Origin: Enoplolaimus lenunculus
Taxonomy: Eukaryota; Nematoda; Enoplea; Enoplida; Thoracostomopsidae
Assembly (NCBI GenBank): GCA_030248215.1
Contig: JASANG010003362.1
Span: 22,044 to 86,043, forward strand
DNA: 64,000 nt
Reading direction: 5' to 3'
Numbering within the stretch: the first letter of the stretch is position 1; each line of letters begins with the position of its first letter. The notes beneath the pieces are model-generated. The model did not search any database. It was not told the DNA's origin and saw only the letters and a list, made by a program, of their open reading frames with translations. This document shows, piece by piece, positions 12,085-24,093 of this stretch. A program made the position numbers and the translations under genes.

Positions 12085-14545
12085 CTTACTACGCATTTAG
12101 CATCACATGTGTTTTGGCTCTCAAATATCTTCCTATATCAGCTCGTTACTGGCGTAAAATAGGAATTCGAATTCAAGTTTTTAACTTCCGAACGCCGAGG
12201 ATTGCAATGCCTTCGTTGTTATATACAATTGAAGTAAAAGTTGATGTATATTGTTCTTCAGTCATAAAGGATTTGTTTTTGAAATTTTATTTGTGTGCTT
12301 TTTACAATGTAATATGCAGAAAATTTTTTATAAATTCGTGCAATCTCAATATTGTGCTGCTATTCGTATGTATGTATCGTGTTCCTTTCTGTTATTTAGT
12401 TGTTTTGAAGGCTGTGTTTTGATAAAAATTTCATTGCTTCTTGTAATCGTGGCTGTAATTTGTCTTGTATTTATAGTTTGCTGGATTCTACCGGAGTTCC
12501 TGTAAAATTCAATTATTGTTAAAACAGTTCCGGTCACGTCACTGTTCGGATAAGTTTTGAAGATAATCAAAAAAGGGTTTTGCGTTTAAGTCGTAAAAGT
12601 GTAAATTATGATTTCGATCAAGAAATAGCAGCTTAAATTTTATTGACATTGGGTGCAAATTAAGCGTAAGACCTGCTGTTCGTGACAGGAATTTATATAA
12701 TGTTGCTATAAATAGAACACCTACACCATTCAATGGATGTTGGTGTTGGATGTGAACCCTGGAGAAAAGTGAATTAGACTTTTGGACACTAGCTTACCAG
12801 GTATGCTGCTGTTTCAAACGGCACACTAAAGTTTAAAATCAGTATTTGGTTTTTGATTATGAGTTATGTTTTTAGCGTAAGTAGACGTTTTGAAAAAATG
12901 AACACATTGTTATGCGGACCTAGGCGGGGACATAGGGAAGCGATCTGATCAAATACATAGTGTTTTATACGCGGTTTTTCTACAAAGCATATTTGTTTGC
13001 ATTAACTGACGTTTTATTGCCAATTCTGAAAGCGTCGCTTACGCTTGATAGCAGCCGCGAAAACGTTGTTTACTAAAATGTTGGTAGTTTTCTGAAAATT
13101 TAATTTTTTGTACAGTTCAGCTGCCAGCAATTGCGTTTAATTTTTAATGTTCACCTTTGAATATGTATGCTTTAAAACATTTTAAGTTATCTGTGTGGTT
13201 TGGACTGGCAAGATTTTGCGGCAGAATAATGGCACGAACATTTCGCTCACAGTTTTCACCTCTAAGGCAAGCTAAATCTTAATTGAGTAAGCTCTGTGAA
13301 AAATAGCTATTTATAACATGTTTTGTACATATTACTCGTTTCACGTTGTTGGATTTGAATTTTGAACTATGAATTACCTGTTTTGATATATCTGTCACTC
13401 TCAGTCGAGCCATGTTTGATAATTTTAAACGTATGAAATTTGTAGTAAATCATTTTGTTGCTGTTTCTGTAGGTACACTGTGCGGATAAACCTTTTATTT
13501 CAATTGAGAGCAAAAGTGTATTGACCGAGTTGTTTATTAAAGCTGCGTTTAGCAAGTTCACATTTAACTTTCTTAAAACGTTCCACTTTCTGTTATCCGA
13601 AATACTGATGTCTATAATAGGGACACATTGTGGAAGCTATAAACTTAATTGAGGGTCCAGCCTCGTTGCGCAGTTTCCCGAGGAACTGCAATATTGTGGC
13701 TTTGACCTTGGACAGATTTTTGACTCACAGGATTTAGGCTAAGCTTTTTTCTTGGCCTATCGCTGAGGTGGGGATACTATTCACCCAATAAATGTAATCC
13801 TCGCCCGAACTCGAGTGCGCTCGGGTATTATATATACAAAAGTTGCTCGAAGCCGGATTGCAGCGAATTTGCTGGAGTTGGAAGTAAAGCAAAATTACGT
13901 GTTGAAATACCTAATTGGCAGGCAATTTGGGAATTGTCTAAATATCAAGGTGAGGTGAAAACTACGGGACCGCATGGTCAGGAAGCTTACAGGAGCCGGA
14001 AGTGAAATCGGACGTCAAACGAAATTAGGTTAGTTAATGTTTCATTTGCTAATTGTAACAAACCATGTGCAATTTCACTACCAAAATAAATACCGGAAGG
14101 CGTGTCTCGCCGGTAAAAATTGGTTCATACACACTGGTCGCATAGAAATGCTGGAACTATATTTAAGAATAAGTGTGAGGTCATGTTATTGCTGCCAATG
14201 CGCATGACATCTGGTTTTATTTTGTTTTATTCAGGGCACCAAGTAATATATTTATACTGAAAAATATGCACTAATGTGATTACTATGTCAGCGTGATTTT
14301 ACTCAAATCTGCGCAGCTGAGTCTGCTATATACATTCGATGACGCTTTTCTTGCCTTATTTTTTGTTTTAATAAAACTCTAACAGTATTTGCAGTGAATT
14401 ATACTTTTTGGTCAAATAAAACTTATCGATGAATGCTTTACAAAGGTCTATGGTAAGTATCTTATCTGGAGTTGAAATGTTTTTGATTAAATCGGACCAT
14501 GTAAAAATAGGGGCTGTACGTTTTTCTGTGGGACTAGAATAGAGT

Positions 14546-14666
14546 AAATCTAAGCTTTAGACTATTTTGTTTGCTTGGCTTAGGCTTAAGCCTAGGCTTA
14601 GGCTTAGGAATATGCTCATTCTTACGCTTAGGCTTAGGCATATGCTTATAATACTGTTCCGACTCT
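14546..14666 (+). repeat. TTAGGC-rich dispersed repeat, best + strand copy
   Basis: Contains several CTTAGG/CTTAGGC units, including GGCTTAGGCTTAGG runs, and ends TATGCTTATAATACTGTTCC. The same sequence order (GCTTAGGC units, ATATGCT, TACTGTTCCG) recurs at 23390-23470, and in reverse complement at 25660-25750 and 56630-56760, which marks it as a dispersed element rather than a telomere. Confidence 0.7.
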
Positions 14667-15076
14667 ATTGTTTACATTGACCGTTAAATCGAAGTTTAAC
14701 GACTGTATAGTTTTGCGGTTTAATTGTGAAAACTTTAAACATCGTAGAAATGCAACTTTCAGCTGCTGCCGTATTCCCTATAATTTGCACAGATCCGGAC
14801 CTTGTTATTGTTTTAATTTGTGCCATTAAATGTTTTGAATTAGTACATTGTCAACAGTGCAAATGCGCTAAATCATACCCCATTACAAAGTTGACAAACT
14901 AGTTTAGGCGCTGTCGGTAGGTTTGTGTTTCGGCAAATATAAACATCGGACATCGGATAATTTCATATCGTGAACATCCTCAAGCAACCACGTAAAAACT
15001 TTTACTTTTATGAATAACAAGTGGTGGTTTCGAATCACATGAGGGTCTCGTTAAACCAGGATCAGGGAGTCTCGGC

Positions 15077-15126
15077 TTTGGTTTGTTACCGTATTGTATT
15101 ATTTGGTTTGTTACCATATTGTATTA
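15077..15126. repeat. Two-unit 25-bp tandem repeat upstream of ACSL
   Basis: TTTGGTTTGTTACCGTATTG... is repeated at 25-bp spacing with one difference (15077-15101, 15102-15126), followed by a degenerate third unit. It lies about 65 bp 5' of the ACSL start codon. Confidence 0.85.
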
Positions 15127-15189
15127 TTTGGCTTGTTGTCTGTCACATCGTATTAGTGTAAGTTATAATTGCGCTACTACAATTAATGC

Positions 15190-18100
15190 ATGTTTCAGTC
15201 GTTGGCTACGCCATCATTAGTTCGATTCATATCGTACAATTGTCAGTCAAGCTCACAGGCGTTTTGTAGTCTTTCGGTTTCAAGCACAAAACCACGGTTT
15301 GCACGGTCAGTTTTATGCCGGCACGTATCGTCACTCGGTTACACAATACATCCGGTTTGCCCGGTTGATCTCAATAGCCAAAGTCGACCACTACCAGCAC
15401 CTGGCGAAGCTGTCACTGGTGCTACTCCCCGTGCAGCCGCCTGGGGTACACCAGATAATGATCCATCAGGGTTTATGACTAACAAAAATGTTCGTACGAT
15501 TTATGAAAATTTTGTTCACGGTCATAATCGTGCGCCAGGGCATGAATGTATGGGCACGCGGAGCAAAGCAACTGGCAAGTATGAATGGATTACGTACGCT
15601 GAAGCGCTGGAAAGACTTCATGCGTTCGGGGCAGGTCTGATCGCGTGTGGGGCTGAGCCAGGTGAGAGTACAGTTTTGTCAAATAGAAATTGTAGTGGCA
15701 AGGAGGTAAACTTTTAAGCTGGCGAAGCTCGGGAAAGTTTCAGAGTTGGGTCCTATGTGTGAAAGTTTGGTGGATAGATGAAACGTTCCCCTGAAGGTGC
15801 CGTTCGTTGGGTGGAAAAGATAAAAGTAGCACATCGCGAAATTGATACGTATAAAACCCTGTCTTGTAAAATTTGTTGCAGAAATAAAACCTAAGCCTAA
15901 TACGGAAAGCTTTTTGACTTTGCAGTCAGCGTGTTTGGACATATTTTTGCATGTAACTGTGTTATATATTGATACTGTTACACACATGTAAACAAGCTTT
16001 CCAATCAGGAAAAATGTTCTTGTTTCTACAAAAAATCAGGGAAGAAATGGAATTTTTATCAGGGAAAAATTGTTCTCAAATTTCCGCGGACATCCTGAAA
16101 AATGTAGATGGATAGGTGAGATGCGGGTGTAAAGTTCTATTGATTATTTCAAGATGTATGTTTTATGATTTATTGTCTTACACGTATAATTGTTGTGCAT
16201 TCGTTATATATAGGCCAGAATACGTCAATTGGCATTTATGCGCGATCGTGCGCTGAATGGGATATTGCATCGTTGGCATGCACTTCTCAGTCAATGCGTA
16301 TTGTTTCTATGTACGATTCGATGAGTTCTGATTCAATTACTTATATTCAAAAACAAGCACAGATACGCTATTTAGTTGTTGAAAACGCTGAAAAGGTCAA
16401 AAAAGTGTTAGGTTGGTGGTTTTTTTAATCTGACAGCTTTGAGATGGTATAGGTTGGGTAAGGAATTACAAATTTTTACCCGATATACTTGACAACGTTC
16501 TACATAATATTCAGACAAAAAATGATCGTGTCGACGTAGGTACACAATCTTAAAATGCATTGCCGACTGGTGACAGATGATGCTACGATGGATCCAAAAT
16601 ACCGTCTTAGAACGGGTTGTTCTTACGTGTGTATTATTAATTATGCGTGTATGATTTCAGAACGTATCAACGAAACGCCTTATTTAAAAATGCTCATTGT
16701 AATTGATCCAAGTGATATTACACGTTTCGAACCTCAACTTGCAAACGCAAACTTGCGCGCTATTTCGTTTGCTGATGTTATTGAACTTGGACGCAAGCAA
16801 CCGCAACCGTTACATTTGCCAGACCCGGAAGACATCTATATCGTGTGTTATACTAGCGGGACTACAGGCGAACCAAAAGGCGCTTTGATTTCGCATCGTG
16901 CAATAATGGCTGTTGTCACGGCGTTTCAGTACTATACCGAACACTGCTCAGGCATTCGGGATGATTTAAGCTCTGGATATACGATTTTGTCGTTTTTGCC
17001 ACTGGCGCATATGTTTGCACAGTTGATGCACGGATGCTTGTTCTATTATACGTGCCGAGTTGGATATTTTAGCGGTGACGTAAGTAGTTACGGTAGTTAA
17101 ACGTTTTCCGGCCACTGGGTTAAGCCAAAGCCGTCTCCCGCCATAATCCTGAGCCAATGTTATGCTGAAATCTGAACATTTTGAAAACTGTAGTGGAAGT
17201 GTACAAGAGAAACAACGGTATGTACAATCTGCTATAGCAGGGAAACAGGCTTTGTGTCTAACGATCTTATTTCGACAACATGTCATTTGAAATAATTTTG
17301 TGATCGTAATATTGTATAGCATCTGTTTTAGGTTGCAAATTTAGCCGATGATGCGCAAGCGTTACAACCAATGACAATGGCAGTGGTACCGCGAATTTTA
17401 AATCGACTTCACGATCAAGTTCAGCAAGGTCTTGCGACTGCTGGCCCTATAAAACGCGCTATTTTCAATTATGCGTTTCAGCGCAAATTCGCTCAATTGA
17501 AAGCAGGCAGCGTTGATAAGGATACATTCTGGGATCGACTTGTATTCCACAAAATTCAACAGCGACTTGGAGGCAGGGCAAGTTATCAGTCATATAAAAT
17601 CGATTGTTGTACAAATATGATTCACCGACTAATGCAAAACTACATGCGTGTTCAATTTAAATAGAAAATATATTTCAATGATCCCACATAAATATATATT
17701 TTGGAATTATGCTTCCGAACTACGTTTTTATTTTGCCATAATGTCAGTTGAAACCGAAGTTCTGCGTATTGCGGATGAGGTTTTGTTAGTAAAAAACTTT
17801 TCGGCGCAATGCTTTAAGGCACTTGTTTCTGGAAATAAGGTAATACATTATAATGTTTTCTTAGACGTTGTTGCCATTAGTTGGATATTATAAGGTTTCC
17901 GAAATTTTTTTGAGTCAACGTGATATCATTCTATTATTTATTATTGCCAGACTTTTATATTCGCAATGTTTTAGCTGGAAGTACTGGTGACTGGCTCAGC
18001 CCCGATTTCAGCAGATGTGCTCAATTTTTGTCGTGTTGTGTTGTCATGTCAAATAATCGAAGGTTATGGTCAAACTGAATGCTGTGCTTGTGCAACTGGA

Positions 18101-19738
18101 ACTATGCCATTGGATTTTACTGGAGGACACGTAGGTCCAGTTTTTCCAGGATGTCATATCAAACTTAAAGACGCTCCTGAAATGGGTTACTGGACGAAAA
18201 ATAACGAAGTAAGAAGGAGAGTTGTGAAACAAAATCGAGGAAATTATTTGATTTAGTGCAGCACACCTTTTGTGGTATGCCGTGAGTCACATATTATGTA
18301 ATATAAATAGACATGTGCACGTCGTGTGGAATTGATTTTTAAGTTTTTTCATTATTGCAATTGGAATATTTGTTTTCAATTTAGTGAGAAGAATTTTTTA
18401 CTACTTAATGTAGCTTTGTTGCGCTAATGTTAAAATCAGTAGAAACTAGTAAATTGAGATGATAAATACTGTGAGCGTTTTGCCGGAATTCCTGCAAAAA
18501 TCAATTCCTGTTTTTGTTCCTGCATTCAAATACGCAGGAACAGGAATTTTTACGGTTTTGTGGCACATTATTCGTAATCATGAAATATTGAACGCTGGTT
18601 TTGAAAAATTGATACTTCAAAATGAGTGGTTTTGCAATTACTTTCGTTTTGTTAATTAGCTGCTTAATGAAAATTCTGATGTGTTTTGCTAAACTTCATG
18701 ATGAAATTGCTGAAAATTTGCTCAAAACACTTTTTAGCTAGTGTTATTAATAGTAAAACAGTATTTTGGCGATGAAAATTATTTCAATTTCGGTTCCTGC
18801 TCCTGTTCCTTCAAAAAATCAATTCCTGTTCCTGACCCGTCAAACCTTAGTTCCTGTTGAAACCGTGAATGCTTTATAAATTGATGTGTAATTTTTGGCT
18901 GAGGTAAGTTTTAACTCACATTTAGATTTTAAAAAATCTCGAGCAGTTGTAGGTATTGTCGTTCAAAATTTTTTGACAATAGTTTTAAAATGAAACAAAG
19001 TATTCAATTTTAAGTTTCGGTGTACACCTACTAGTAAAACTGTTATAGATGAAAGACGTTCTATAAAGTCTTTCAAAACAGGGTAGCGGTATATAATTTT
19101 AGGGTGAAATATGCATTCGTGGACCAAACCTCATGAACGGCTATCTTGAAGATCCGGAGAGAACCGCAGAAGCGCTAGATTCAGACGGTTGGCTGTTATC
19201 GGGTGATATTGGTCGTTGGCTGCCAAATGGAACGTTGCAAGTTATTGATCGCAAGAAGCATATACTCAAATTGGCACAAGGAGAATATGTTGCACCTGAA
19301 CGCATTGAAACTATCTATAACAAGCACCCGTTGGTTGAACAGATTTTTGTTGAGGGCGATTCGCTGGAATCGTGCCTTGTTGCAGTTGTAGTTCCATTTC
19401 CGGATCAGCTGGTTGGGCTGGCGAAATCAGCAAATTTATTGCCACCAAAAGAAACTGCTAGCGCCGAAGAATTGTGCCGGAAACCAGAAGTGAACACTGC
19501 AGTACTGAATGCGCTGCGAGAGTACGGCGCCGCGCATGGGCTAAACTCGCTGGAGCAAGTACGAGCAATTCTGTTGACATTGGATGACTTTACCGTTGAT
19601 AAAGGTCTACTGACACCAACGCTGAAATCTCGACGGCCTCGGCTGAGAATGTATTTTAATTCTGATATAGAACGAATGTATATTGAATTGAAAAAACAAG
19701 ATCGGCATGAGGGAAAAAAGGAAGATTCTTTAATGTAA
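15190..19738 (+). CDS. ACSL: Long-chain fatty acid-CoA ligase (ACSL1/5/6 type)
   Basis: Six exons, 15190-15661, 16214-16411, 16661-17079, 17332-17577, 17975-18208 and 19103-19738, encode 734 residues, close to the family's usual 680-740. The enzyme activates long-chain fatty acids with ATP and CoA at mitochondrial outer membrane or ER for lipid synthesis or oxidation. Visible motifs: AMP-binding P-loop TSGTTGEPKG (about residues 288-297), FLPLAHMF, GYGQTE (475-480), LLSGDIGRWLPNGTL and DRKKHILKLAQGEYVAPE (about 572-589). The N-terminus (MFQSLATPSLVRF...) is Ser/Arg-rich with few acids, resembling an organelle-targeting leader rather than the membrane anchor typical of vertebrate ACSL1. The ATG has an in-frame TAA two codons upstream; however CATGTTTCAG/TCG also looks like a splice acceptor, so an alternative first exon is possible. 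Intron 4 has a GC donor, intron 5 a repeat insertion. Confidence 0.95.
17578..17974 (+). other. GC-AG intron 4 of ACSL
   Basis: The exon ends GGAGGCAGG and the intron starts GCAAGT, the standard GC-donor consensus; the acceptor is TTTTAG at 17969-17974. Joining gives LGGR|LEVLVTGSAPIS, collinear with ACSL1 LGGRVRLMVTGAAPVS, and no GT donor nearby preserves frame. An open frame inside (17648-17893) has no recognisable similarity and is treated as intronic. Confidence 0.85.
18470..18860. repeat. CAGGAACAGGAATT-motif repeat in ACSL intron 5
   Basis: A roughly 390-bp stretch whose two ends carry repeated AATTCCTG/TTCCTGTTCCTG words (near 18485-18550 and 18795-18860), including an internal inverted pair (CAATTCCTGTTTTTG versus CAGGAACAGGAATT). 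It resembles the hAT-type MITEs elsewhere, but clean termini and target duplication were not recognised. Confidence 0.45.
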
Positions 19739-19913
19739 AAAAAGTTTGGGTTGTTTTTTACTGCATGGTAAATATTGTTTTAATGGGTAGGTTCTTTTAA
19801 GAAACTGCTATCTCCATGTCGATTTATATATCCTTAAATTCGGCGTACTGATGTTTTTAGCACAATTTACATCGTTCTCTGCATGGTATAAATTAGGATA
19901 AACTTCGTTAAAC

Positions 19914-19919
19914 AATAAA
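19914..19919 (+). terminator. Candidate ACSL polyadenylation signal
   Basis: AATAAA 176 bp downstream of the ACSL stop codon, the first canonical hexamer on the sense strand after the gene. Confidence 0.6.
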
Positions 19920-20393
19920 CTCTGATTCCATGGCGAAAATCTAAACGCACAACCGCATATTGGCTATAGATATTCTATAGAACAGAATTAATTGACACAA
20001 ATTCATAATGAACGCTCTTAAAATTACAATCTTCGTAGAACTTGTCTGCCACGAAATGGGCACTTTCGTTGGTGAATTGTTACAGACTTCTTTGTATTTG
20101 TTAGACAGTATCAGAAACAAACACAATACAAAGCTGAAGAGCCGCCGCAACAGGCACACCAACAAAAAAAAAAAACAAATGGATATTGAAAAATACCGGC
20201 ATTGCCAAACTGAAATGGATACATGCTATTGAGCGTATGATTGTACAACAACGACGGGCATCAGATATTTTTTCATTTCATGATATCTGGTAATTCTTGC
20301 CTGATATTTATCCGTATATCAAAAATTGAATTTCCTATTCCGGATATCCAAAATTATGTTTTGCGGTTTTTTCTTTGCGTGTTAGTTTTGTTT

Positions 20394-20427
20394 TTAAGCA
20401 CTTATAACTGGTGCTGTCATCAAAGTG
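20394..20427 (+). repeat. TTAA-led 34-bp direct repeat, left copy
   Basis: TTAAGCACTTATAACTGGTG followed by CTGTCATCAAAGTG. A near-identical copy (three differences) lies at 21973-22006. Together they bracket the piggyBac remnant as direct, not inverted, repeats. Confidence 0.8.
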
Positions 20428-20474
20428 AAACAAATGCGTATTCAATTACATTGCTACATATCTAGTATTACAGT

Positions 20475-21710
20475 GTGGAGCGTTATGTCCAGATTTTTGG
20501 TTATTGCGTTTTGCTAGTGGTGTTAAATGTTCTAATTGCAGCAAATTACGACATGGACAGAAAGAAGTATGTACTTTCTTGCAAGCCAAACCGGAATCGT
20601 CATTTGCCGATAACCAAAATTTGCAAAAAAAACGACAAATTTGCTAAAGTGCGACCGCTAATTTCAATGTTGAACGAACGCTTTCTAAAGAATGCCACAA
20701 TCAGGAACAGTTATCGGTTGACGAGAGCATGATACCTTATTTTGGACACCATGGTGCGAAGCAATTTCTCCATGGGAAACCGATTCGGTTTGGTTACAAG
20801 GTATGGTATCTTTGCGATAGGTACGGCTACCTATACCAATTCGAACCGTATCAGTGCTCTGCTCCTTATGACAAAACAGTAGGTCTTGAAGCTTCTGTTC
20901 TAACTTTACTTCAACATTTGCTTCGGGATCAGCCGCATAAGATCTATGGAGACAGGTTGTTTTCTTCACGGAAACTAGTGCAACGATTAAAAGAATTTGG
21001 ATTTGGCTATATAGGCACGATCAATGTCAATCGCATCAGGATACGTTCCACTAACGCAGCAAAAAAATATGGCAAAAAAGCCTAGGGGGTCCTATGAAAT
21101 GGTTACAGACAAAAACTCTAATATAACAGTTACGTCATGGCACGACAATCGAATCGTATACGTGGTTTCGTCATGCGACAACTCAACTCCAGTCGGTCAA
21201 GTAAATAGATGGATTTCCGCAAAACGTAAAAAACAGATGGTTGATTAGCGCTTGTCGTAGCACAGTATAACAAATATATGGATGGTGTAGACCGGATGGA
21301 CGAAAACATTGGCAATTCTCGAATTGGAATTCGGGGAAAAATGGTGGTGGCCGTGCTGGGCATTTTTGCTCGATATTATCTGCCACAATGCATGGCAGTT
21401 ATACAGACGCAATGCCGCGAAAGAACATCAGTTGGACTACCTAAATTTTCGGCGAAACATTGTACGTGACTATCTTGCAATGTATGGATGCAAGCCTAAG
21501 GGCGGCGGACGCCCCTCCACATCTCAGCGTCTGGAAGAAAGGGTTTCTACTGCTCTCCGTTTCGCACCTGGTACTAGCTTGGGACATTTTCTCACTTTTG
21601 CGATGTCCGAAGGTAGATGTGCTTATTGTGAAAAGATCACTCAGAAATGCGAGAATTGTGATGTTCGATTACATAAAAAGTGTTTTAAATCTTTCATAAA
21701 GCTTGACTGA
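20475..21710 (+). pseudogene. Degenerate piggyBac-type DNA transposase
   Basis: Collinear pieces of a piggyBac (DDD) transposase. KFAKVRPLISMLNERF (from about 20635) is followed by SVDESMIPYFGHHGAKQF (first catalytic Asp near 20720), KVWYLCDRYGY, YGDRLFSSRKL (second Asp near 20951), YNKYMDGVDRMDENIG (near 21275-21305, third Asp motif) and a Cys-rich C-terminus with C-x2-C / C-x2-C / H-x3-C spacing (about 21617-21690). The reading frame shifts around 20705 (after the RF ending ...RLTRA) and again near 21085 and 21310, so no intact protein remains, and the N-terminal third is missing or unrecognisable. A putative 3' end, GCGGG directly before TTAA (21968-21976), fits piggyBac termini (CCCGC next to a TTAA target); the matching 5' terminus is not visible. 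Confidence 0.88.
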
Positions 21711-21972
21711 CAGCTTGAATTGAAAGAACTGCAAGGTTTGCACTGTAAATTTTCGCGTTTTTATCAAATCTGATCGATTTAACACCGTTTAACGAGTTCT
21801 TATTTTGCAGAAACACTTCTTGTTTTTCAATAAACCCCCCCCCCTCTTCTTTTTATTTTCACTAATTTTTTAATCTCTTCTATACATATTTGCACTATTA
21901 GACATGTAAATAATCTATTTCTATAAAAATACATTATTATATTGTTAAATAAAAAATTCTGGCAAAAGCGGG

Positions 21973-22006
21973 TTAAGCACTTCTAACTGGTGCTGTCAAT
22001 AAAGTG
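21973..22006 (+). repeat. TTAA-led 34-bp direct repeat, right copy
   Basis: Right partner of 20394-20427, immediately following the GCGGG that could be the 3' terminus of the piggyBac element. The TTAA fits a piggyBac target site. Confidence 0.8.
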
Positions 22007-22045
22007 CCCTCGAACACAAAATGAGCTGCCTTTGTGCTGAACAGA

Positions 22046-22553
22046 CTTGCTCGTGGGTTTCTGCCAAAAAATAGTTGTCGTACGTTAGAAAAGTTTACTA
22101 TATAGGTTCAAATTCGTCGCACATGGTTCTTATCTAGATGCTTTAGGTCCAAACATAACTAAAATCATATTTTTCTTAACGTCAGTTTATCTCACGAGAA
22201 GGAACATTTATGACCCAAAAAATAATTTTTTATTTTATATAATTTAATAACATTGGGCGTCATGCACACCACGGAAGGTAGTGGAGCTCTACACATCACT
22301 TGCTCGTGGGTTTCTGCCAAAAAATAATTGTCGGACGTTAGAAAAGTTTACTATATACCTACATTCAAATTCCTAGCACATGGTTCTTATCTAGATGCTT
22401 TAGGTCCAAACATAACTAAAATCATATTTTTCTCATCGTCAGTTTATCTCACGAGAAGGAACATTTATGACCCAAAAAAATAATTTTTTATTTTATATAA
22501 TTTAATAAAATTGGGCGTCATGCACGCCATGGAAGGTAGTGGAGATCTCACAT
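22046..22553. repeat. Tandem duplication, 253-bp unit, two copies
   Basis: CTTGCTCGTGGGTTTCTGCC begins both units (22046 and 22299). The copies remain nearly identical, including AGATGCTTTAGGTCCAAAC and CTCACGAGAAGGAAC. No conserved ORF spans the unit. Confidence 0.92.
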
Positions 22554-23240
22554 CTGCAAAAACGTTGGAAATCGGAAATTTTAATGAAATATTTGGACGC
22601 AAAGTTCTTTTGGCAAATTTATCATCAAAATACCTCTGCAATTTATGGGTAAAACACTGTATTTTCATTATGTTCAGAATCGAAGTAAAATTGGGAAATG
22701 TCAGCTGGAATAACAGCGGGATACTTACTTTCAACGATCCTTATCATGATCTAAGTGTATATTCACCGAAGGAATTGTTAGGAATATAAACTTTTTACAT
22801 AGATATAAGGTATTCTATAATAGAGCAAGTCAATTTTTGACGTGTCAAAAAATTATTTATTGTAGTATGCGAGGATTTGACGTGAAAGATTCGATATATT
22901 CGGTTATATACTACTCAAGGGCTTATCGCTTAAAAGATATACGGTTATCTTTGCTGGAATCAGGTTTCCGACGAGAAGGCGAACTTGTAACTGAAAATGT
23001 AAAGGCTAAATATGTTTATGATATATGGGTCTCTCACCAATATAAAAGTGATATGATCTCCTTAAAGCCAAATATATTGATGGCAAGATGCGAGACCTAG
23101 TATTTATACTAAGACACAGGTGTCTATGGCCTAAAAATACACTGGCGCATTTTACAGACCGCACCAATTTATGTTTGTATTGCGAACAGTTCAATGTTCA
23201 AAATGTTGACAGCCTCATGTATTTTATACATTGCCGCGGG
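22511..23240 (+). pseudogene. Coding-like remnant, possibly a LINE C-terminus
   Basis: Two open frames (22511-22789, 22837-23100), then a third frame from about 23089 reading MRDLVFILRHRCLWPKNT...NLCLYCEQF...DSLMYFIHC. The last part has the C-x2-C ... H-x4-C pattern found at the end of many non-LTR retrotransposon ORF2 proteins. The upstream peptides are not recognised. The stops between the frames make an intact gene unlikely. Confidence 0.3.
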
Positions 23241-23389
23241 CATATACTTTTTTCTTACAATTGACCCCCTTTTCATGAATATATAATGGGGACAATTTAT
23301 TCCTCAAAGAAAGGTCGACTTTCTGCTGGAGCCGTAGGCAGACTTTCGGTTGTTTCCTGCACGTCACAGTCAGTTTATGCTTTACACTA

Positions 23390-23470
23390 ATTTTTTGCTT
23401 TAGGCTTAGGAACAGGCTCACCCATACGCTTAGGTTAGAAATATGCTTATACTACTGTTCCGGCCCTGTT
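23390..23470 (+). repeat. TTAGGC-rich dispersed repeat
   Basis: GCTTTAGGCTTAGG, then CATACGCTTAGG and ATATGCTTATACTACTGTTC, the same order as the 14546-14666 copy. Confidence 0.65.
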
Positions 23471-24093
23471 CTATACATGCGCCGGCTCTTGTATACACTG
23501 AACATGCGAGAACGGTAAAGTTAATGCCATATGACACTTGAGTTTTGTCCGTTTAACCAATGAGAGCAAGTTAACGTTGAAGTAACAAACCGTGACCTGC
23601 CTGCTCCACTTATAAAAGGAATCCATGATAATTAATGCAAAACTTCAATACAAATATACTCGAGCAAAATTCATCCGAAATGTGAAAATTTTCGGCTCAT
23701 ACGCATGTTTCCTTAAAAAAGAAGAAAGTCCAATGAATATTTGCATGAATCACATTCATGTTATCTGCTCAACCATTAGTTTCAATCTGGTAGTTTTTTA
23801 CTAGACCACAATCAGTATGCAGCGACCATAACGGTAAAATAAATTAATAGCAAAATGATTAGTTTATGAAAATAGAAATACTAGAACTGGTTTTCAACAA
23901 CGAAACGGACATTGTAAATATCAACGTAAAAGACATTTTTAAACAAATACTCTTTTCTGCGCCAATACCAATATTAACGCATTGCAAAAATTAACCCTTG
24001 TTGTCAAAGTTCGCTTTCGCTACAATTTCTCTTGAAGCACCTAGGTATTTGTATAAACTAATTCCTGTGCCTATTCTATTGCGGGTTTCAGGT

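Larger units (their letters stand above)
10118..15189. other. Intergenic region between myosin VII and ACSL
   Basis: Five kilobases between two head-to-tail genes. It holds the myosin 3' untranslated region (no clear AATAAA recognised), a possible small MITE at 10168-10328, a hAT-type MITE at 11626-12084, a TTAGGC-rich repeat at 14546-14666 and a two-unit tandem repeat at 15077-15126. Short open frames here (for example 12114-12505) are hydrophobic, lack recognisable similarity and are not supported as genes. Confidence 0.7.

Noticed and set aside
12114-12505. Overlapping hydrophobic open frames
   Set aside because: AT-rich sequence gives Phe/Leu/Ile/Tyr-rich chance frames; no family similarity, no signal peptide plus domain pattern, no conserved context.
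14576-14636. Interstitial telomere made of TTAGGC units
   Set aside because: The hexamers are few, interrupted and embedded in a longer sequence repeated in the same order at other sites, so a dispersed element explains them better.
17648-17893. Open frame between ACSL exons 4 and 5 (VETEVLRIADEVLLVKN...)
   Set aside because: ACSL homologues continue directly from LGGR to the VTGSAP motif, so there is no room for this peptide; treated as intronic.
20160-20232. Lys-rich open frame after ACSL (KSRRNRHTNKKKKQ)
   Set aside because: A poly-A run translates as Lys; it is downstream of the ACSL polyadenylation signal with no similarity.
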